This document shows positions 46,153-56,076 of a stretch of 64,000 nucleotides of DNA, piece by piece. The DNA comes from Paracoccus xiamenensis (GTDB lineage: Bacteria; Pseudomonadota; Alphaproteobacteria; Rhodobacterales; Rhodobacteraceae), in contig NZ_JAAOHY010000006.1 of NCBI RefSeq assembly GCF_011308835.1, positions 62,001-126,000 of the forward strand. Direction: 5' to 3'. Both the position numbers and the translations under genes were made by a program. Below the pieces are notes generated by a model. The model was not told the origin of the DNA. It worked only from the letters and a program-made list of their open reading frames with translations, and did not search any database. Numbering within the stretch: the first letter of the stretch is position 1; each line of letters opens with the position of its first letter.

Positions 46153-48105
46153 ATGACTGACGAAACGAAACACGGCATCAGCCGGCGCGGCCTTCTGGGC
46201 GCGACAGCGGGCGGGGTCGCCATCGGCGGCATGGGCCTTGGCGGCGCGACGGCGCTGCTGGCAGGTGGTGGCGTGGCCACGCCCGCCGCCGCGCAAGGCG
46301 CATCAGAAGGTGCAAGCTGGGAACTGAAGCCGGGCGATCTGGATGAATATTACGGCTTCTGGTCCTCGGGCCAGACCGGCGAGATGCGCATCCTCGGCGT
46401 GCCGTCGATGCGCGAACTGATGCGGGTGCCGGTCTTCAACCGCTGCTCGGCCACGGGCTGGGGCCAGACCAACGAGTCGCTGAAGATCATGACCGAGACC
46501 ATGCTGCCCGACACCAAGGCCTATCTGGAGGCGAACGGCAAGAAGGTCCATGATAATGGCGACCTGCACCACGTCCATATGTCCTATACCGACGGGACTT
46601 ATGACGGCCAGTATCTGTTCATGCAGGACAAGGCGAATACGCGTGTCGCCCGGGTGCGCTGCGACGTGATGAAATGCGACAAGATCCTGGAAATCCCCAA
46701 TGCCAAGGCCATGCACGGGATGCGCCCGCAAAAGGTGCCCTCGTCCAGATACCTGTTCTGCAATGGCGAGGACGAGACGCCGCTGGTCAATGACGGCTCG
46801 ACCATGGACGACCCGTCGACCTATGTGAACCTGTTCACGGCGGTTGATACCGAGACGATGACGGTTGCATGGCAAATCATCGTGTCGGGCAATCTGGACA
46901 ATACCGATGCCGATTACGAAGGCAAATATGCCTTCTCGACCAGCTACAACTCGGAAATGGGGATGACCCAGGCCGACATGACCTCGGCCGAGCTGGATCA
47001 CGTTGTCGTCTTCAACCTTGCCAATATCGAGGCGGGGATCGCGGCCGGCGACTTTCAGGAACTGAACGGGGTCAAGATCCTCGACGGGCGCAAGGAAAAC
47101 GCGGCCAAGAGATACACCACCTATATTCCGGTGCCGAACAACCCGCACGGCTGCAACATGGCGCCCGACAAGAAGCACCTGTGCATTGCGGGGAAGCTGT
47201 CGCCCACGGTCACCATCATCGACGTGACCAAGCTTGACGCCGTCTTCAACGACGGTGCCGCGCCGGAATCGGTCATCGTGGCGCAGCCGGAAGTGGGCCT
47301 CGGGCCGCTCCACACCGCCTTTGACGGGGCGGGCAACGCGTTTACCTCTCTGTTCCTCGACAGCCAGGTGGTGAAGTGGAACATCGAACGCGCCATTGCC
47401 GCCCATAACGGCGAGGCGGTCGATCCGATCATCTCGAAGGTCGATGTGCAGTATCAGCCGGGCCACCTGAAAACGACCATGGGCGAGACCTTGGAAGCGG
47501 ATGGCAAATGGCTGGTCTGCCTGTCCAAATTCTCGAAGGACCGGTTCCTGAACGTGGGTCCGCTGAAGCCGGAAAACGATCAGCTGATCGACATTTCCAA
47601 GGACGAGATGGTCGTGGTCCATGACGGCCCGAACTTTGCCGAACCCCATGACGCCATCGGTGTCCATGCCTCGAAAATGGCCAATATCAAATCGGTCTGG
47701 GATCGTCAGGATCCGATGTGGGCCGATACCCGCGCCCAGGCCGAGGCCGACGGCATCGATCTGGACGACTGGCAGGATACGGTCATCCGCGACAAGGACG
47801 ACCCGACCAAGGTGCGCGTCTACATGTCTTCGCAGGCGCCGACCTTCGCGCTTGACAGCTTTGAGGTGGACGAAGGCGATGAGGTCACCGTCATCATCAC
47901 CAACCTCGATGACATCGACGACCTGACCCACGGTTTCACCATGGGCAACCACGGCGTGGCGATGGAAATCGGGCCGCAGGCGACCTCGTCGGTGACCTTC
48001 GTTGCGGCGCGACCGGGTGTCTACTGGTATTACTGCCAGTGGTTCTGCCATGCGCTGCACATGGAAATGCGCGGCCGTATGTTCGTGCGTCCGAAAGCGG
48101 CCTGA
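46153..48105 (+). CDS. nosZ: Nitrous-oxide reductase
   Basis: This 650-residue periplasmic copper enzyme reduces N2O to N2. It carries a Tat signal ([13 protein letters not shown]), so this is a clade I enzyme exported folded. The CuZ ligands start with the His pair in [13 protein letters not shown], with further His in the seven-bladed propeller ([33 protein letters not shown]). The C-terminal cupredoxin domain holds CuA in HGFTMGNHG and [13 protein letters not shown]. It starts one base after the nosR stop and overlaps nosD by one base. Confidence 0.97.
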   Translation: MTDETKHGISRRGLLGATAGGVAIGGMGLGGATALLAGGGVATPAAAQGASEGASWELKPGDLDEYYGFWSSGQTGEMRILGVPSMRELMRVPVFNRCSATGWGQTNESLKIMTETMLPDTKAYLEANGKKVHDNGDLHHVHMSYTDGTYDGQYLFMQDKANTRVARVRCDVMKCDKILEIPNAKAMHGMRPQKVPSSRYLFCNGEDETPLVNDGSTMDDPSTYVNLFTAVDTETMTVAWQIIVSGNLDNTDADYEGKYAFSTSYNSEMGMTQADMTSAELDHVVVFNLANIEAGIAAGDFQELNGVKILDGRKENAAKRYTTYIPVPNNPHGCNMAPDKKHLCIAGKLSPTVTIIDVTKLDAVFNDGAAPESVIVAQPEVGLGPLHTAFDGAGNAFTSLFLDSQVVKWNIERAIAAHNGEAVDPIISKVDVQYQPGHLKTTMGETLEADGKWLVCLSKFSKDRFLNVGPLKPENDQLIDISKDEMVVVHDGPNFAEPHDAIGVHASKMANIKSVWDRQDPMWADTRAQAEADGIDLDDWQDTVIRDKDDPTKVRVYMSSQAPTFALDSFEVDEGDEVTVIITNLDDIDDLTHGFTMGNHGVAMEIGPQATSSVTFVAARPGVYWYYCQWFCHALHMEMRGRMFVRPKAA

Positions 48106-49427
48106 TGATCCGCGCGCTTGCCCTTTGCCTGTGTCTGGCCTCGCCGCTGTTTGCGGCGGAACGGGCCGTGCCCGCAGGCGAGGGGCTGGCGCAAGCCATC
48201 GCCGTGGCCGCGCCCGGCGATGTGCTGATCCTTGCCCCCGGCCTGCATGGCGGGCCGGTGGTGATCGACAAGCCCCTGACGCTGGATGGCGGCGGTAAGG
48301 CCCGTATCGACGCGGGCGGGCAGGGCTCTGTCATCAAGGTCACCGGAGCGGACGTGGTGATCCGCGGCCTGACCCTCACCGGATCGGGCAATTCCCATCA
48401 GGACATCGATTCCGGCGTGCTGATGACCCGCGAGGCCAGCGGCGTGCTGGTCGAGGACAACCGCATCGAAGGCAATCTTTACGGCGTCGACATTCATGGC
48501 GCGAAGGACAGCATCGTGCGTGGCAATACCATCATCGGGCGACAGGACCGGCGGATGAACGACCGGGGCAATGGCGTCTATGTCTGGAACGCGCCGGGTG
48601 CCGTGGTCGAGGGCAACGATATCCGCTTTGGCCGCGACGGTATTTTCACCAACACATCGCGCAAGAACATCTTTCGAAACAACACCTTCCGCGATCTGCG
48701 CTTTGCCGTGCACTATATGTATACCCATGACAGCGAGGTTTCGGGCAATGTCTCGATCGGTAATCATCTGGGTTACGCGATCATGTATTCGGACCGGGTG
48801 AAGGTGCTGAACAATATCTCGCTGAAGGATCGCAGCCACGGGGTCATGCTGAACTATGCCAACAGTTCCGACGTGGCCGGCAATCTGGTCGCTGGCGGGA
48901 CCGAGAAATGTACCTTCATCTATAACGCCCACAAGAACCTGATCGCCGGCAACCGTTTCGAGGGCTGCGATATCGGCATCCATTTCACCGCCGGATCGGA
49001 ACGCAATGCGATCACGGGCAATGCCTTCATCGGCAATCGCGAGCAGGTGAAATATGTCGGTTCCCGCGATGTGGAATGGAGCCTGGAGGGCCGCGGCAAT
49101 TCCTGGTCCGATCACCCGGCTTTCGATCTGAACGGCGACGGTATCGCCGACAGCCCGTTCCGCCCCAACGACCTGATGGATCGCATCCTGTGGTCGCAGC
49201 CGGCGGCCGGCGCGCTGATCGGTTCGCCCGCGGTGCAGTTGATCCGCTGGGCGCAGTCCAGCTTTCCCGCGACCATGCCGGGCGGTGTTGTCGACAGCTT
49301 TCCGCTGATCGCCGCCCCGCAGATCGCAATCCCCGAAGACGTGGCCGCCATGGCGGCCGAAGCGCGGCCCGCATGGCTGCAAGAAGGTTACGATGACGCC
49401 GCGATTGACCCTCTCACAACTCACTAA
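48105..49427 (+). CDS. nosD: NosD, periplasmic copper-maturation protein
   Basis: This 440-residue exported protein has a signal peptide ending FAAERAVP. The body is a right-handed beta-helix of CASH repeats (about 60-340), with recurrent NxIxGN-type turns such as NRIEGNLYGVDIHGAKDSIVRGN. NosD with NosF and NosY is required to build the copper site of NosZ. The start MIRALALCL at 48105 overlaps the nosZ stop (TGATG). Its 3' end overlaps nosF by 35 bases. Confidence 0.95.
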   Translation: MIRALALCLCLASPLFAAERAVPAGEGLAQAIAVAAPGDVLILAPGLHGGPVVIDKPLTLDGGGKARIDAGGQGSVIKVTGADVVIRGLTLTGSGNSHQDIDSGVLMTREASGVLVEDNRIEGNLYGVDIHGAKDSIVRGNTIIGRQDRRMNDRGNGVYVWNAPGAVVEGNDIRFGRDGIFTNTSRKNIFRNNTFRDLRFAVHYMYTHDSEVSGNVSIGNHLGYAIMYSDRVKVLNNISLKDRSHGVMLNYANSSDVAGNLVAGGTEKCTFIYNAHKNLIAGNRFEGCDIGIHFTAGSERNAITGNAFIGNREQVKYVGSRDVEWSLEGRGNSWSDHPAFDLNGDGIADSPFRPNDLMDRILWSQPAAGALIGSPAVQLIRWAQSSFPATMPGGVVDSFPLIAAPQIAIPEDVAAMAAEARPAWLQEGYDDAAIDPLTTH

Positions 49428-50325
49428 GCGCTATGGCGATGTCCACGCGCTGACCGATGTTTCGCTGGCGGTCGCACCGGGCGAGCGGGTGGCGCTGTTG
49501 GGACACAACGGCGCCGGGAAATCCACGCTGATGAAGATCGTGCTTGGGCTGATCGGCTTTGATGGCGGCACCGTCTCGGTCGAAGGTGCGGCCCCCGGCA
49601 GTACCGCCGCGCGCCGCATGACCGCCTATCTGCCCGAAAACGCCGCCTTCCACCCGGCGCTGACCGGGCGCGAGCTGGTCTGCCAGTATCTGCGCCTGCG
49701 CGGCCAGCCGGGGGCGCAGGCGGGCGCGTTGCTGGACCGCGTGGGCCTTGCCCATGCCGCCGACCGCCGCATCGGCACCTATTCCAAGGGGATGCGGCAG
49801 CGGGTCGGGCTGGCGCAGGCGCTGATCGGCCAGCCGGCGCTGATGGTGCTGGACGAACCGACCTCGGGCCTCGATCCGGTGTCTCGGCGCGAGTTCTATG
49901 CGCTGATCGACGATCTGGCCCATGCCGGGGCCTCGGTGCTGTTGTCCTCGCACGCCCTGACCGAGGTCGAGGCGCGGACCGACCGCCTCGTCATCCTGTC
50001 GCGCGGCCGCATCGTCGCGGCGGGGACGCTGGGCGACCTGCGCGCGCGCGCGGGCCTGCCGCTGAGCGCCACGGTGACGCCCGCGCCGGGGGCGATTGCT
50101 GCCGTGCGCGCGGCGCTGCCGCCCGATGCGGATTGGCGTGACGGGCAGGCGCGTCTGGCGCTGCCGGTGACCACCAAGATGGGTTTTCTGTCGCGTGTTG
50201 CCGCCCTTGGCGGCCAGGTCGCCGATGTCGAGATCGCCCCGCCCAGCCTTGAGGACATCTATACCCATTTCAGCCATGCGACCCCACCGGACGCCGCTGA
50301 ACCCAGACAGGCGGAGGCCGCATGA
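49393..50325 (+). CDS. nosF: NosF, ABC transporter ATPase for NosZ maturation
   Basis: This 310-residue cytoplasmic ATPase has Walker A GHNGAGKSTLMK, the signature YSKGMRQRVGLAQAL, Walker B LMVLDEPTSGLDPVSRRE and the H-loop SSHALTE. A C-terminal extension follows the ATPase core. It pairs with the membrane protein NosY. The ATG at 49393 lies inside the end of nosD and has AAGG five bases upstream. Confidence 0.95.
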   Translation: MTPRLTLSQLTKRYGDVHALTDVSLAVAPGERVALLGHNGAGKSTLMKIVLGLIGFDGGTVSVEGAAPGSTAARRMTAYLPENAAFHPALTGRELVCQYLRLRGQPGAQAGALLDRVGLAHAADRRIGTYSKGMRQRVGLAQALIGQPALMVLDEPTSGLDPVSRREFYALIDDLAHAGASVLLSSHALTEVEARTDRLVILSRGRIVAAGTLGDLRARAGLPLSATVTPAPGAIAAVRAALPPDADWRDGQARLALPVTTKMGFLSRVAALGGQVADVEIAPPSLEDIYTHFSHATPPDAAEPRQAEAA

Positions 50326-51143
50326 GCCGCATCCTGACCATTGCCGGAACCGAGTTCCGCATCGCCCGCCGCAACCGCTGGGTCACCGTCTCGGCGCTGA
50401 TGATGATGATCTTCGCACTGGTGCTGACCGCCGCCGGATCGGCACCCTCCGGCGCATTGGCCGCCGACCGGCTGTCGGTCGTGGTGGCCAGCCTGACCAG
50501 TCTGGCCGTCTATGTCGTGCCGCTGATCGCGTTGCTTTTGTCCTTTGACGCCATCGCGGGCGAGGTCGAACGCGGCACCTTACCGCTGCTGCTGACCTAT
50601 CCCGTGTCGCGCGCCGAGGCGCTGGCGGGCAAGCTGCTGGCGCATCTGGGCGTGCTGGCGCTGGCGCTGCTGGCGGGTTACGGCCTTGCCGCCGTGGTGG
50701 CGATCCTTGGCGACCGGGCCGCACTGGCGGGGCTGCCGGCGTTGTGGCGGCTGGGGTGGAGCTCGATCCTGCTGGGCATCACCTTCCTGGGCGCGGGCTA
50801 TGCGCTGTCTTCGCTGGCAGGGCGACCGTCCGGGGCGGCGGGGCTGGCAATCGCGCTGTGGGTGGTGCTGGTGGTGCTGTATGATCTGGGGCTGCTGGCG
50901 GTGGTTGTGGCCGACGATGGCGGGGCGCTGACCACGCAGGCGCTGCCGGTGGCGCTGCTGGCGAACCCTGCCGATGCCTTCCGCCTGTTCAACCTGTCGG
51001 CCAGTCAGGCGACGGCGGCGGCCTCGGGGTTGGGGGCGGCAGCCAAGACCGTTTCCGGCGTGGCGGCGCTCGGGTCGATCCTGATCTGGCCGGTGCTGGC
51101 CTTTGGCTTGGCGCTTGCGTCGTTTCGGAGGTTGCAGCCATGA
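50322..51143 (+). CDS. nosY: NosY, ABC transporter permease for NosZ maturation
   Basis: This 273-residue inner-membrane protein has about six helices. The N-terminal region ILTIAGTEFRIARRNRWVTVSALMMMIFALVL and the loop FDAIAGEVERGTLPLLLTYPVSRAEALAGKLL match the ABC-2 type NosY family. With NosF and NosD it forms the complex needed for copper-site assembly in the periplasm. It overlaps nosF and nosL by four bases each. Confidence 0.94.
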   Translation: MSRILTIAGTEFRIARRNRWVTVSALMMMIFALVLTAAGSAPSGALAADRLSVVVASLTSLAVYVVPLIALLLSFDAIAGEVERGTLPLLLTYPVSRAEALAGKLLAHLGVLALALLAGYGLAAVVAILGDRAALAGLPALWRLGWSSILLGITFLGAGYALSSLAGRPSGAAGLAIALWVVLVVLYDLGLLAVVVADDGGALTTQALPVALLANPADAFRLFNLSASQATAAASGLGAAAKTVSGVAALGSILIWPVLAFGLALASFRRLQP

Positions 51144-51703
51144 AGCGCCTTCTTGTTGCTGCCCTGCTGCTGGCCGCCTGCCGGACCGAACCCGAGGCCC
51201 CGCCACCCATCGCCATGACGCCGGAATCAGTGGGCCATTACTGCCAGATGAACGTGCTGGAACATGCCGGCCCCAAGGCACAGGTGCATCTGAAGGATGT
51301 GCTCGATCCGCTGTTTTTCAGCCAGGTCCGCGACGCCATCGCCTATCAGCGCATGCCCGAACAGGCGGCCGAGATCGCCGCCATCTATGTCAGCGACATG
51401 GCGCATGCGCGCAGTTGGGAACAGCCCGGCGCGGAAAACTGGGTGGCGCTGGATCGGGCGGTTTTCGTCACCGGCTCGTCGCGGGCGGGCGGTATGGGGG
51501 CCACGGAAACGGTGCCGTTTTCCGACAGGGCTGCCGCGCAGGCCTTTGCCGCCGAATATGGCGGGCAGGTGGTGGATCTGGCCGATATTCCCGATTCCGA
51601 CATTCTTCTGGCCACTGACAAGCCTGCGACCGTTCCCGCCGGCCCGGACGACTATACTGCCCGTTTGCGCGCCCTTTCCCAACCTGCGGAGCCTCAGCCA
51701 TGA
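51140..51703 (+). CDS. nosL: NosL, copper chaperone lipoprotein
   Basis: This 187-residue lipoprotein has a short signal with lipobox LLAAC (Cys15). The conserved segment VGHYCQMNVLEHAGPKAQVHL carries the Cys and Met used for Cu(I) binding, and IYVSDMAHARSWEQPG plus GSSRAGGMGATETVPF are typical of NosL. It hands copper to the NosZ maturation machinery. It is coupled to nosY and nosX by four-base overlaps. Confidence 0.94.
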   Translation: MKRLLVAALLLAACRTEPEAPPPIAMTPESVGHYCQMNVLEHAGPKAQVHLKDVLDPLFFSQVRDAIAYQRMPEQAAEIAAIYVSDMAHARSWEQPGAENWVALDRAVFVTGSSRAGGMGATETVPFSDRAAAQAFAAEYGGQVVDLADIPDSDILLATDKPATVPAGPDDYTARLRALSQPAEPQP

Positions 51704-52617
51704 ACCGCCGCCGCTTCCTGACAATCACCGCTGCCTCGACCCTTGCGCTGGCATCTCCCCTCGGCGCGCAGCCGCAGCGGCTGCGGCAATGGCATGGCGT
51801 GGCATTGGGTTCGGCAGCGACCATCGCGCTGGATCACCCGCAGGCCGACCGGCTGATCGGGCTGGCCCTGGCCGAGATCGACCGGCTGGAGGGCATCTTC
51901 AGCCTCTACCGGACCGACAGCGCCCTGGCGCGGTTGAACGTCGAGGGGATGCTGCATAATCCGCCCTTTGAATTGCTGGACTGTCTCAGCCTGTGTGGCC
52001 GGGTGCACGCGGCCAGCGATGGGCGGTTCGACCCGACTGTGCAGCCCCTGTGGCAGGCGCATGCCGAAAGCTGGTCGCGAGGTGCTGCGCCCGATCCTGT
52101 GCGGCTGGCGCAGGCCCGCGCGCTGACCGGCTGGGATGGGGTTTCGATCCAGCCTGATGCAATCCGGCTGACCCGACCGGGCATGGCGCTGACGCTGAAC
52201 GGGGTCGCGCAAGGGGTGATCGCCGACCGCGTGGCCGATCTGCTGCGCGCCGAGGGGTTGGCCGATGTGCTGGTTGATACTGGCGAGATCGCCGCCCGTG
52301 GACACGCGCCCGAGGGGCGCGATTGGCCCGTGACGTTAAGCGGGGGGCAGCGGTTGACGCTGTCGGATAGGGCGCTGGCAAGTTCGTCACCGCGCGGCAC
52401 GGTTTTTGACGCGGCGGGGATGCAGGGCCATATCCTCGACCCCGAAACGGGTCTGCCGGTGCGGGGCGCCTTCGGGGGCGTCAGCATAAGCGCAAGCAGC
52501 GCGGGGCTGGCTGACGCGTTGTCCACGGCGGCCTGCTTGGCCCGCGATGACGCGCAGGTGGCGGCGCTTGTGGCGCGCTTCCCCGGCGCGAAGATCGAGG
52601 CGCTGCTGCCGTCCTAG
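51700..52617 (+). CDS. nosX: NosX, ApbE-type FAD:protein FMN transferase
   Basis: This 305-residue periplasmic protein has a Tat-like signal (MNRRRFLTITAAS). The ApbE fold is shown by GSAATIALDHPQADRLIGLALAEIDRLEGIFSLYRTDSALARLN, DGRFDPTVQPLW, LNGVAQGVIADRVADLLRAEG and the Asp/Thr metal site region near the C-terminus (SSAGLADALSTAACL). It probably attaches FMN to the Thr of NosR. It is the last nos gene; its stop overlaps the convergent MFS gene stop. Confidence 0.94.
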   Translation: MNRRRFLTITAASTLALASPLGAQPQRLRQWHGVALGSAATIALDHPQADRLIGLALAEIDRLEGIFSLYRTDSALARLNVEGMLHNPPFELLDCLSLCGRVHAASDGRFDPTVQPLWQAHAESWSRGAAPDPVRLAQARALTGWDGVSIQPDAIRLTRPGMALTLNGVAQGVIADRVADLLRAEGLADVLVDTGEIAARGHAPEGRDWPVTLSGGQRLTLSDRALASSSPRGTVFDAAGMQGHILDPETGLPVRGAFGGVSISASSAGLADALSTAACLARDDAQVAALVARFPGAKIEALLPS

Positions 52618-53786
52618 ACCCCGGCCTCGCGCCGACCGGCCATCCAGACGTGGCACAGGATCCCCAGCAGATAACAGCCGGTAATCGCGGCGATCAGCCC
52701 GCCGATGCCGCTATGGTGCAGCAGCACCAGCAGCAGCGGCGTGCCCAGCAGGTTGCCCAGATTTCCCATCTGCGCCATCAGCCCGTTGGCCAAGGCGCGA
52801 TCCTCGGCGCTGTGGTTCAGGACCGGAACGGCGGCATAGCTTGCGCCCTGAATGATCCCAAGCGCCGCGTAAAGGCCGATCGCCGGCAGGATCGGCCCCG
52901 CCAGCGCCATCAGCGCCGCGCTGATCGCGGCCATGCCGAACCCCAACTGGATCAGCCGCACAGGCGGCACGAAGCGCAGCAGCAGCGGCACGCCCGCCAG
53001 CCCAGAGGCGATGCTGATCAGGGGCAGGGTGGCGATCATCGCCTCGCGCCGTTCTGGCGGAATAAGCGCCGGCAGGATGGCCAGCAGCGACACGAAGGTG
53101 AGTGTATAGAACAGCCAGCCGAACCCCGGCGCGGCGATCCGGGCCGAGCCATAGGCGCGCGCCATCGTCGCGACGAATTGCCGTGGCGTCGGCAGGTGCA
53201 GCACTGCCTGCCGAGATGCGCGGGGCAGGATCACAACCAGTGCCGCCGCGCAGACCAGCATATAGATGCCGTGGGCACGAAACAGTCCCGCCAGCCCCGC
53301 GCGCGCCACCAGATCCATCCCCAGCCATGCCGTCAGCGCATAGGCCACGCCAAAGAAGGTCGCCCACAGCGTCATTGCGAAGCTGCGGAAACGGTCCGGA
53401 GCGAGCTGGGCGATCAATGTGGGCGCCGCGACGACGATCAGCAGATGTGACAGCCCCTCGAACCCGCGGCTTACCAGCAGCACGGGCAAGCTGTCCGTTT
53501 GCGCCTGCATCAGCGATACCAGCCCGCCGAAGATCAGCGCAAAGATCAGCGCCCGGCGCAGTCCGATCCCGGTGACCAGCACGCCGGCGACCATGCCGAA
53601 GGCCGCCCCGACCAGACTGACCAGCGACAAAAGCAGCCCGACCGAGGCCCCGGCCTGCGGAAACATCGCCTGAATCTCGGCAAAGGGTACGCCGATCTTG
53701 GCGAATTGCCCGGCCGCCCCAAGCCCGGCGAACCACAGGATCAGGATACAGACGAGGACGCGAGAGGGGGAGGGCTGTTCGCTCAT
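52614..53786 (-). CDS. MFS transporter, substrate unknown
   Basis: This 390-residue polytopic protein of the major facilitator superfamily has 12 hydrophobic segments. The N-terminal half has FAGLGAAGQFAKIGVPFAEIQAMFPQAGASVGLLLSLVSLVGA, and the loop 2-3 region TGIGLRRALIFALIFGG is a degenerate MFS motif A. The start at 53786 (MSEQPSPS) is preferred over one four codons upstream. It converges on nosX and is not part of the nos operon. No substrate can be inferred. Confidence 0.85.
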   Translation of the reverse strand: MSEQPSPSRVLVCILILWFAGLGAAGQFAKIGVPFAEIQAMFPQAGASVGLLLSLVSLVGAAFGMVAGVLVTGIGLRRALIFALIFGGLVSLMQAQTDSLPVLLVSRGFEGLSHLLIVVAAPTLIAQLAPDRFRSFAMTLWATFFGVAYALTAWLGMDLVARAGLAGLFRAHGIYMLVCAAALVVILPRASRQAVLHLPTPRQFVATMARAYGSARIAAPGFGWLFYTLTFVSLLAILPALIPPERREAMIATLPLISIASGLAGVPLLLRFVPPVRLIQLGFGMAAISAALMALAGPILPAIGLYAALGIIQGASYAAVPVLNHSAEDRALANGLMAQMGNLGNLLGTPLLLVLLHHSGIGGLIAAITGCYLLGILCHVWMAGRREAGV

Positions 53787-53819
53787 GCCGCTACCCATAG
53801 CGCGGCATGTGCGGGCGCG

Positions 53820-54716
53820 CTAGGCCCGGCCGAGTTGGTCCAGATGGCGGCGCAGCACCGCACCGAAAGCGGCGATCTTGCGTTGCCGGAAGGCGGTGGG
53901 CTGGCTGAGGATATGGATGGGCAGCGCAGGCGTGGCAAAATCGTCCAGCACGCTGCGCAATGCGCCGCTGTCCAGATAGGGGGCCAGGAAGATGTCGGGC
54001 GCGCAGACCAGCCCGCCGCCTTTCAGGGCCTGACCGATGGTGATGGCGGCGCTGTTGACCGCGATCTGGCCCTGCATGGCGATGGTGATCCGCTGATCGG
54101 CATCGCGGAAGTTCCAGCGGCCCGGCAGCTGTCCGTTCAGGTCGATGATCGCGACATGATCGGCCAGATCGCGCGGATGGGCGGGCGTTCCATGCGCCGC
54201 CAGATAGTCGGGGCTGCCGGCGACGCGCAGGGTAGTCGCACCGATCCGCTGCATCAGCAGGCTGGAATCGCGCGGGATGCCGATGCGCACCGCCATGTCG
54301 AACCCGCCCGCCGCGAGGTCGGTCAGCTCGTCCGACAGATGCAGCTCGACCCGCATCCGGGGGTGTTCGGTGGCGAAGCTGCGGGCGGCTTCGGCGACGC
54401 AAAGCTCTCCCATCGTGGTGCCGCAGGTGATGCGCAGCCGCCCGCTGAGGCCGCCGGCAGGGTCCGCGAATACGTCTTCGGCGTCTTCCATCGCCGAAAG
54501 CACCTTGCGGGCATGGGGCAGCCAGGCCTCGCCCGCCTCGGTCAGCGACACGGCGCGGGTGGTGCGGTAAAGCAGGTTCTGGCCCAGCCGTGCCTCGAGC
54601 GCGGCTACCTGCTTGCCGGCTTGCTTGTTGGACACCCCCAACCGCTGCCCTGCGGCGGTGAAAGAGCCGGTCTCGACCACCGCCAGAAAGGCGCGGATGC
54701 CGTCGGCCAGGTCCAT
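53820..54716 (-). CDS. LysR-family transcriptional regulator
   Basis: This 298-residue regulator has an N-terminal winged helix-turn-helix: MDLADGIRAFLAVVETGSFTAAGQRLGVSNKQAGKQVAALEARLGQNLLYRTTR. A periplasmic-binding-type effector domain (about 90-295) follows, with GRLRITCGTTMGELCVA. The subgroup is the DsdC/AaeR-like one often paired with small detoxification operons. The start ATG at 54716 has GGAG six bases upstream; an ATG directly before it is possible. It is divergent from the DoxX-VOC genes, which it probably controls. Confidence 0.9.
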   Translation of the reverse strand: MDLADGIRAFLAVVETGSFTAAGQRLGVSNKQAGKQVAALEARLGQNLLYRTTRAVSLTEAGEAWLPHARKVLSAMEDAEDVFADPAGGLSGRLRITCGTTMGELCVAEAARSFATEHPRMRVELHLSDELTDLAAGGFDMAVRIGIPRDSSLLMQRIGATTLRVAGSPDYLAAHGTPAHPRDLADHVAIIDLNGQLPGRWNFRDADQRITIAMQGQIAVNSAAITIGQALKGGGLVCAPDIFLAPYLDSGALRSVLDDFATPALPIHILSQPTAFRQRKIAAFGAVLRRHLDQLGRA

Positions 54717-54732
54717 CATTCTCTCCAATCCG

Positions 54733-54746
54733 GGGATAGTTATTCC
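54733..54746. promoter_or_regulatory. Candidate LysR operator
   Basis: The near-palindrome GGGATA-GT-TATTCC, with one mismatch between arms, lies 17 bases upstream of the LysR start in the 103-base divergent region. Only the position and symmetry support it. Confidence 0.3.
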
Positions 54747-54819
54747 GCAATTGTACCCATTCTGGCGATGCCGGCAAAGCGCTAACTGTTGGTCAGGAAA
54801 TTCGAACAGGAGAAACAGG

Positions 54820-55242
54820 ATGACCAATGTTCTGAAAGGCTTCGGCTTTGGTGGCGACGATGCGGGCCAGACGGCCGCGCTGTTGCTGCGGGTGTCGCTG
54901 GGGGTGTTGTTCCTGGCCCATGCGGGCCTGAAGATCTTCGTCTTCACACCGGCAGGCGCTGCGGGCTATTTCGGCTCGCTCGGGCTGCCCGGTGGGCTGG
55001 CCTATCTGACCATCGCAGCCGAGGTGCTGGGCGGGATCGCGCTGATCGTCGGCTTCCAGACCAGTCTGGTGTCGCTGGCGCTGGTGCCGGTGCTGCTGGG
55101 CGCGGCGGTGCTGGCCCATGGGCCGAACGGGTTCTGGTTCAGCAATGAAGGCGGCGGCTGGGAATATCCGGCGTTCTGGGCGCTGGCATTGTTGGTGCAA
55201 TCGCTTCTTGGCGGTGGCAAATTCGCCGTGACCAAAGACTGA
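54820..55242 (+). CDS. DoxX family membrane protein (CatD-like)
   Basis: This 140-residue inner-membrane protein of the DoxX family has four helices: LLLRVSLGVLFLAHAGLKIFVFTPAG begins the first, with the DoxX His/Lys pattern HAGLK. It ends LLGGGKFAVTKD. DoxX-type CatD is encoded with the dioxygenase CatE in Bacillus subtilis, where the pair handles catechol or quinone stress; a similar role is inferred. The start has AGGAG at good spacing. It is 36 bases upstream of the VOC gene and divergent from LysR. Confidence 0.87.
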   Translation: MTNVLKGFGFGGDDAGQTAALLLRVSLGVLFLAHAGLKIFVFTPAGAAGYFGSLGLPGGLAYLTIAAEVLGGIALIVGFQTSLVSLALVPVLLGAAVLAHGPNGFWFSNEGGGWEYPAFWALALLVQSLLGGGKFAVTKD

Positions 55243-55278
55243 TCCACCGCCCCATCCGTTCTTGAAAAGGAGACTGCC

Positions 55279-56076
55279 ATGGCCACCAGTGATGCCCCCG
55301 TTTCCGTCAGCCGCGTCGCCTTGACCGTGCGTGATCTGGACCGGGTGGGCGACTTCTATCAGCGGGTGATCGGGCTTGACCGGATCGCCGGCGATGCCGA
55401 AACCCTGCTGCTGGGGCAGGGCGATCTGCCTCTGGTCGAGCTGCGCCGCGACCCTGCCGCACGGTCCTATCCGACGGGCGCGGGGCTGTTCCACACCGCC
55501 TTTCTGCTGCCCGACCGTGCCGATCTTGGCCGCTGGCTGCGCCATGCGGCGGGGTTGGGGGTACGGCTTGACGGGGCCTCGGATCACGCGGTCAGCGAGG
55601 CGCTGTATCTGCGCGACCCCGAGGATAACGGGATCGAGATCTATGCCGACCGCCCACGCGATCAATGGCAGACCGACGGCACCCGCGTCCGCATGGTGAC
55701 CGAAGCGCTGGATCTGGCCTAACTGGTCCGCGTTTCCGGCGAATGGCGCGGCGCGCCACAGGACAGCGTCATCGGCCATGTCCACCTGCAGGTCGGTGAC
55801 GTTCCCAAGGCAGAGGCATTCTATGCCGGCACGCTGGGCTTTGATGTGACCACCACGATGCCCTCGGCAAGCTTTTATGCCACCGGCGGCTATCACCACC
55901 ACCTGGCCACGAATATCTGGCATAGCCGTGGGGCAGGGCCTCGCGCGGCAGACAGCGCCGGCCTGACCGAGCTGGTGCTGTCCGCCGATCCCGACCGGGC
56001 GCAGGCGCTGGGGGCGTCGGGCTTTACCGATCCCTGGGGCAACCGCATCACCATTGCCCCGCGCGCCGCGACCTGA
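55279..56076 (+). pseudogene. CatE-like two-domain VOC dioxygenase interrupted by in-frame TAA
   Basis: The first part (55279-55722, 147 residues) is one vicinal-oxygen-chelate domain starting SVSRVALTVRDLDRVGDFYQRVIGLD. A TAA at 55720-55722 stops it. In the same frame, coding resemblance continues to 56076 with VIGHVHLQVGDVPKAEAFYAGTLGFD, GGYHHHLATNIWHSRG and TDPWGNRITIAP, the metal-binding second domain. Read through, the product would be 265 residues, close to CatE-type dioxygenases. The stop therefore removes the probable metal ligands (His in GHVH and YHHH). It is either a recent null allele or a sequencing error. GGAG precedes the ATG. Confidence 0.8.

Noticed and set aside
46303..48060. 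A 585-codon open frame antisense to nosZ
   Set aside because: It is a shadow of nosZ third-position bias, with His/Arg/Val-rich composition and no family match.
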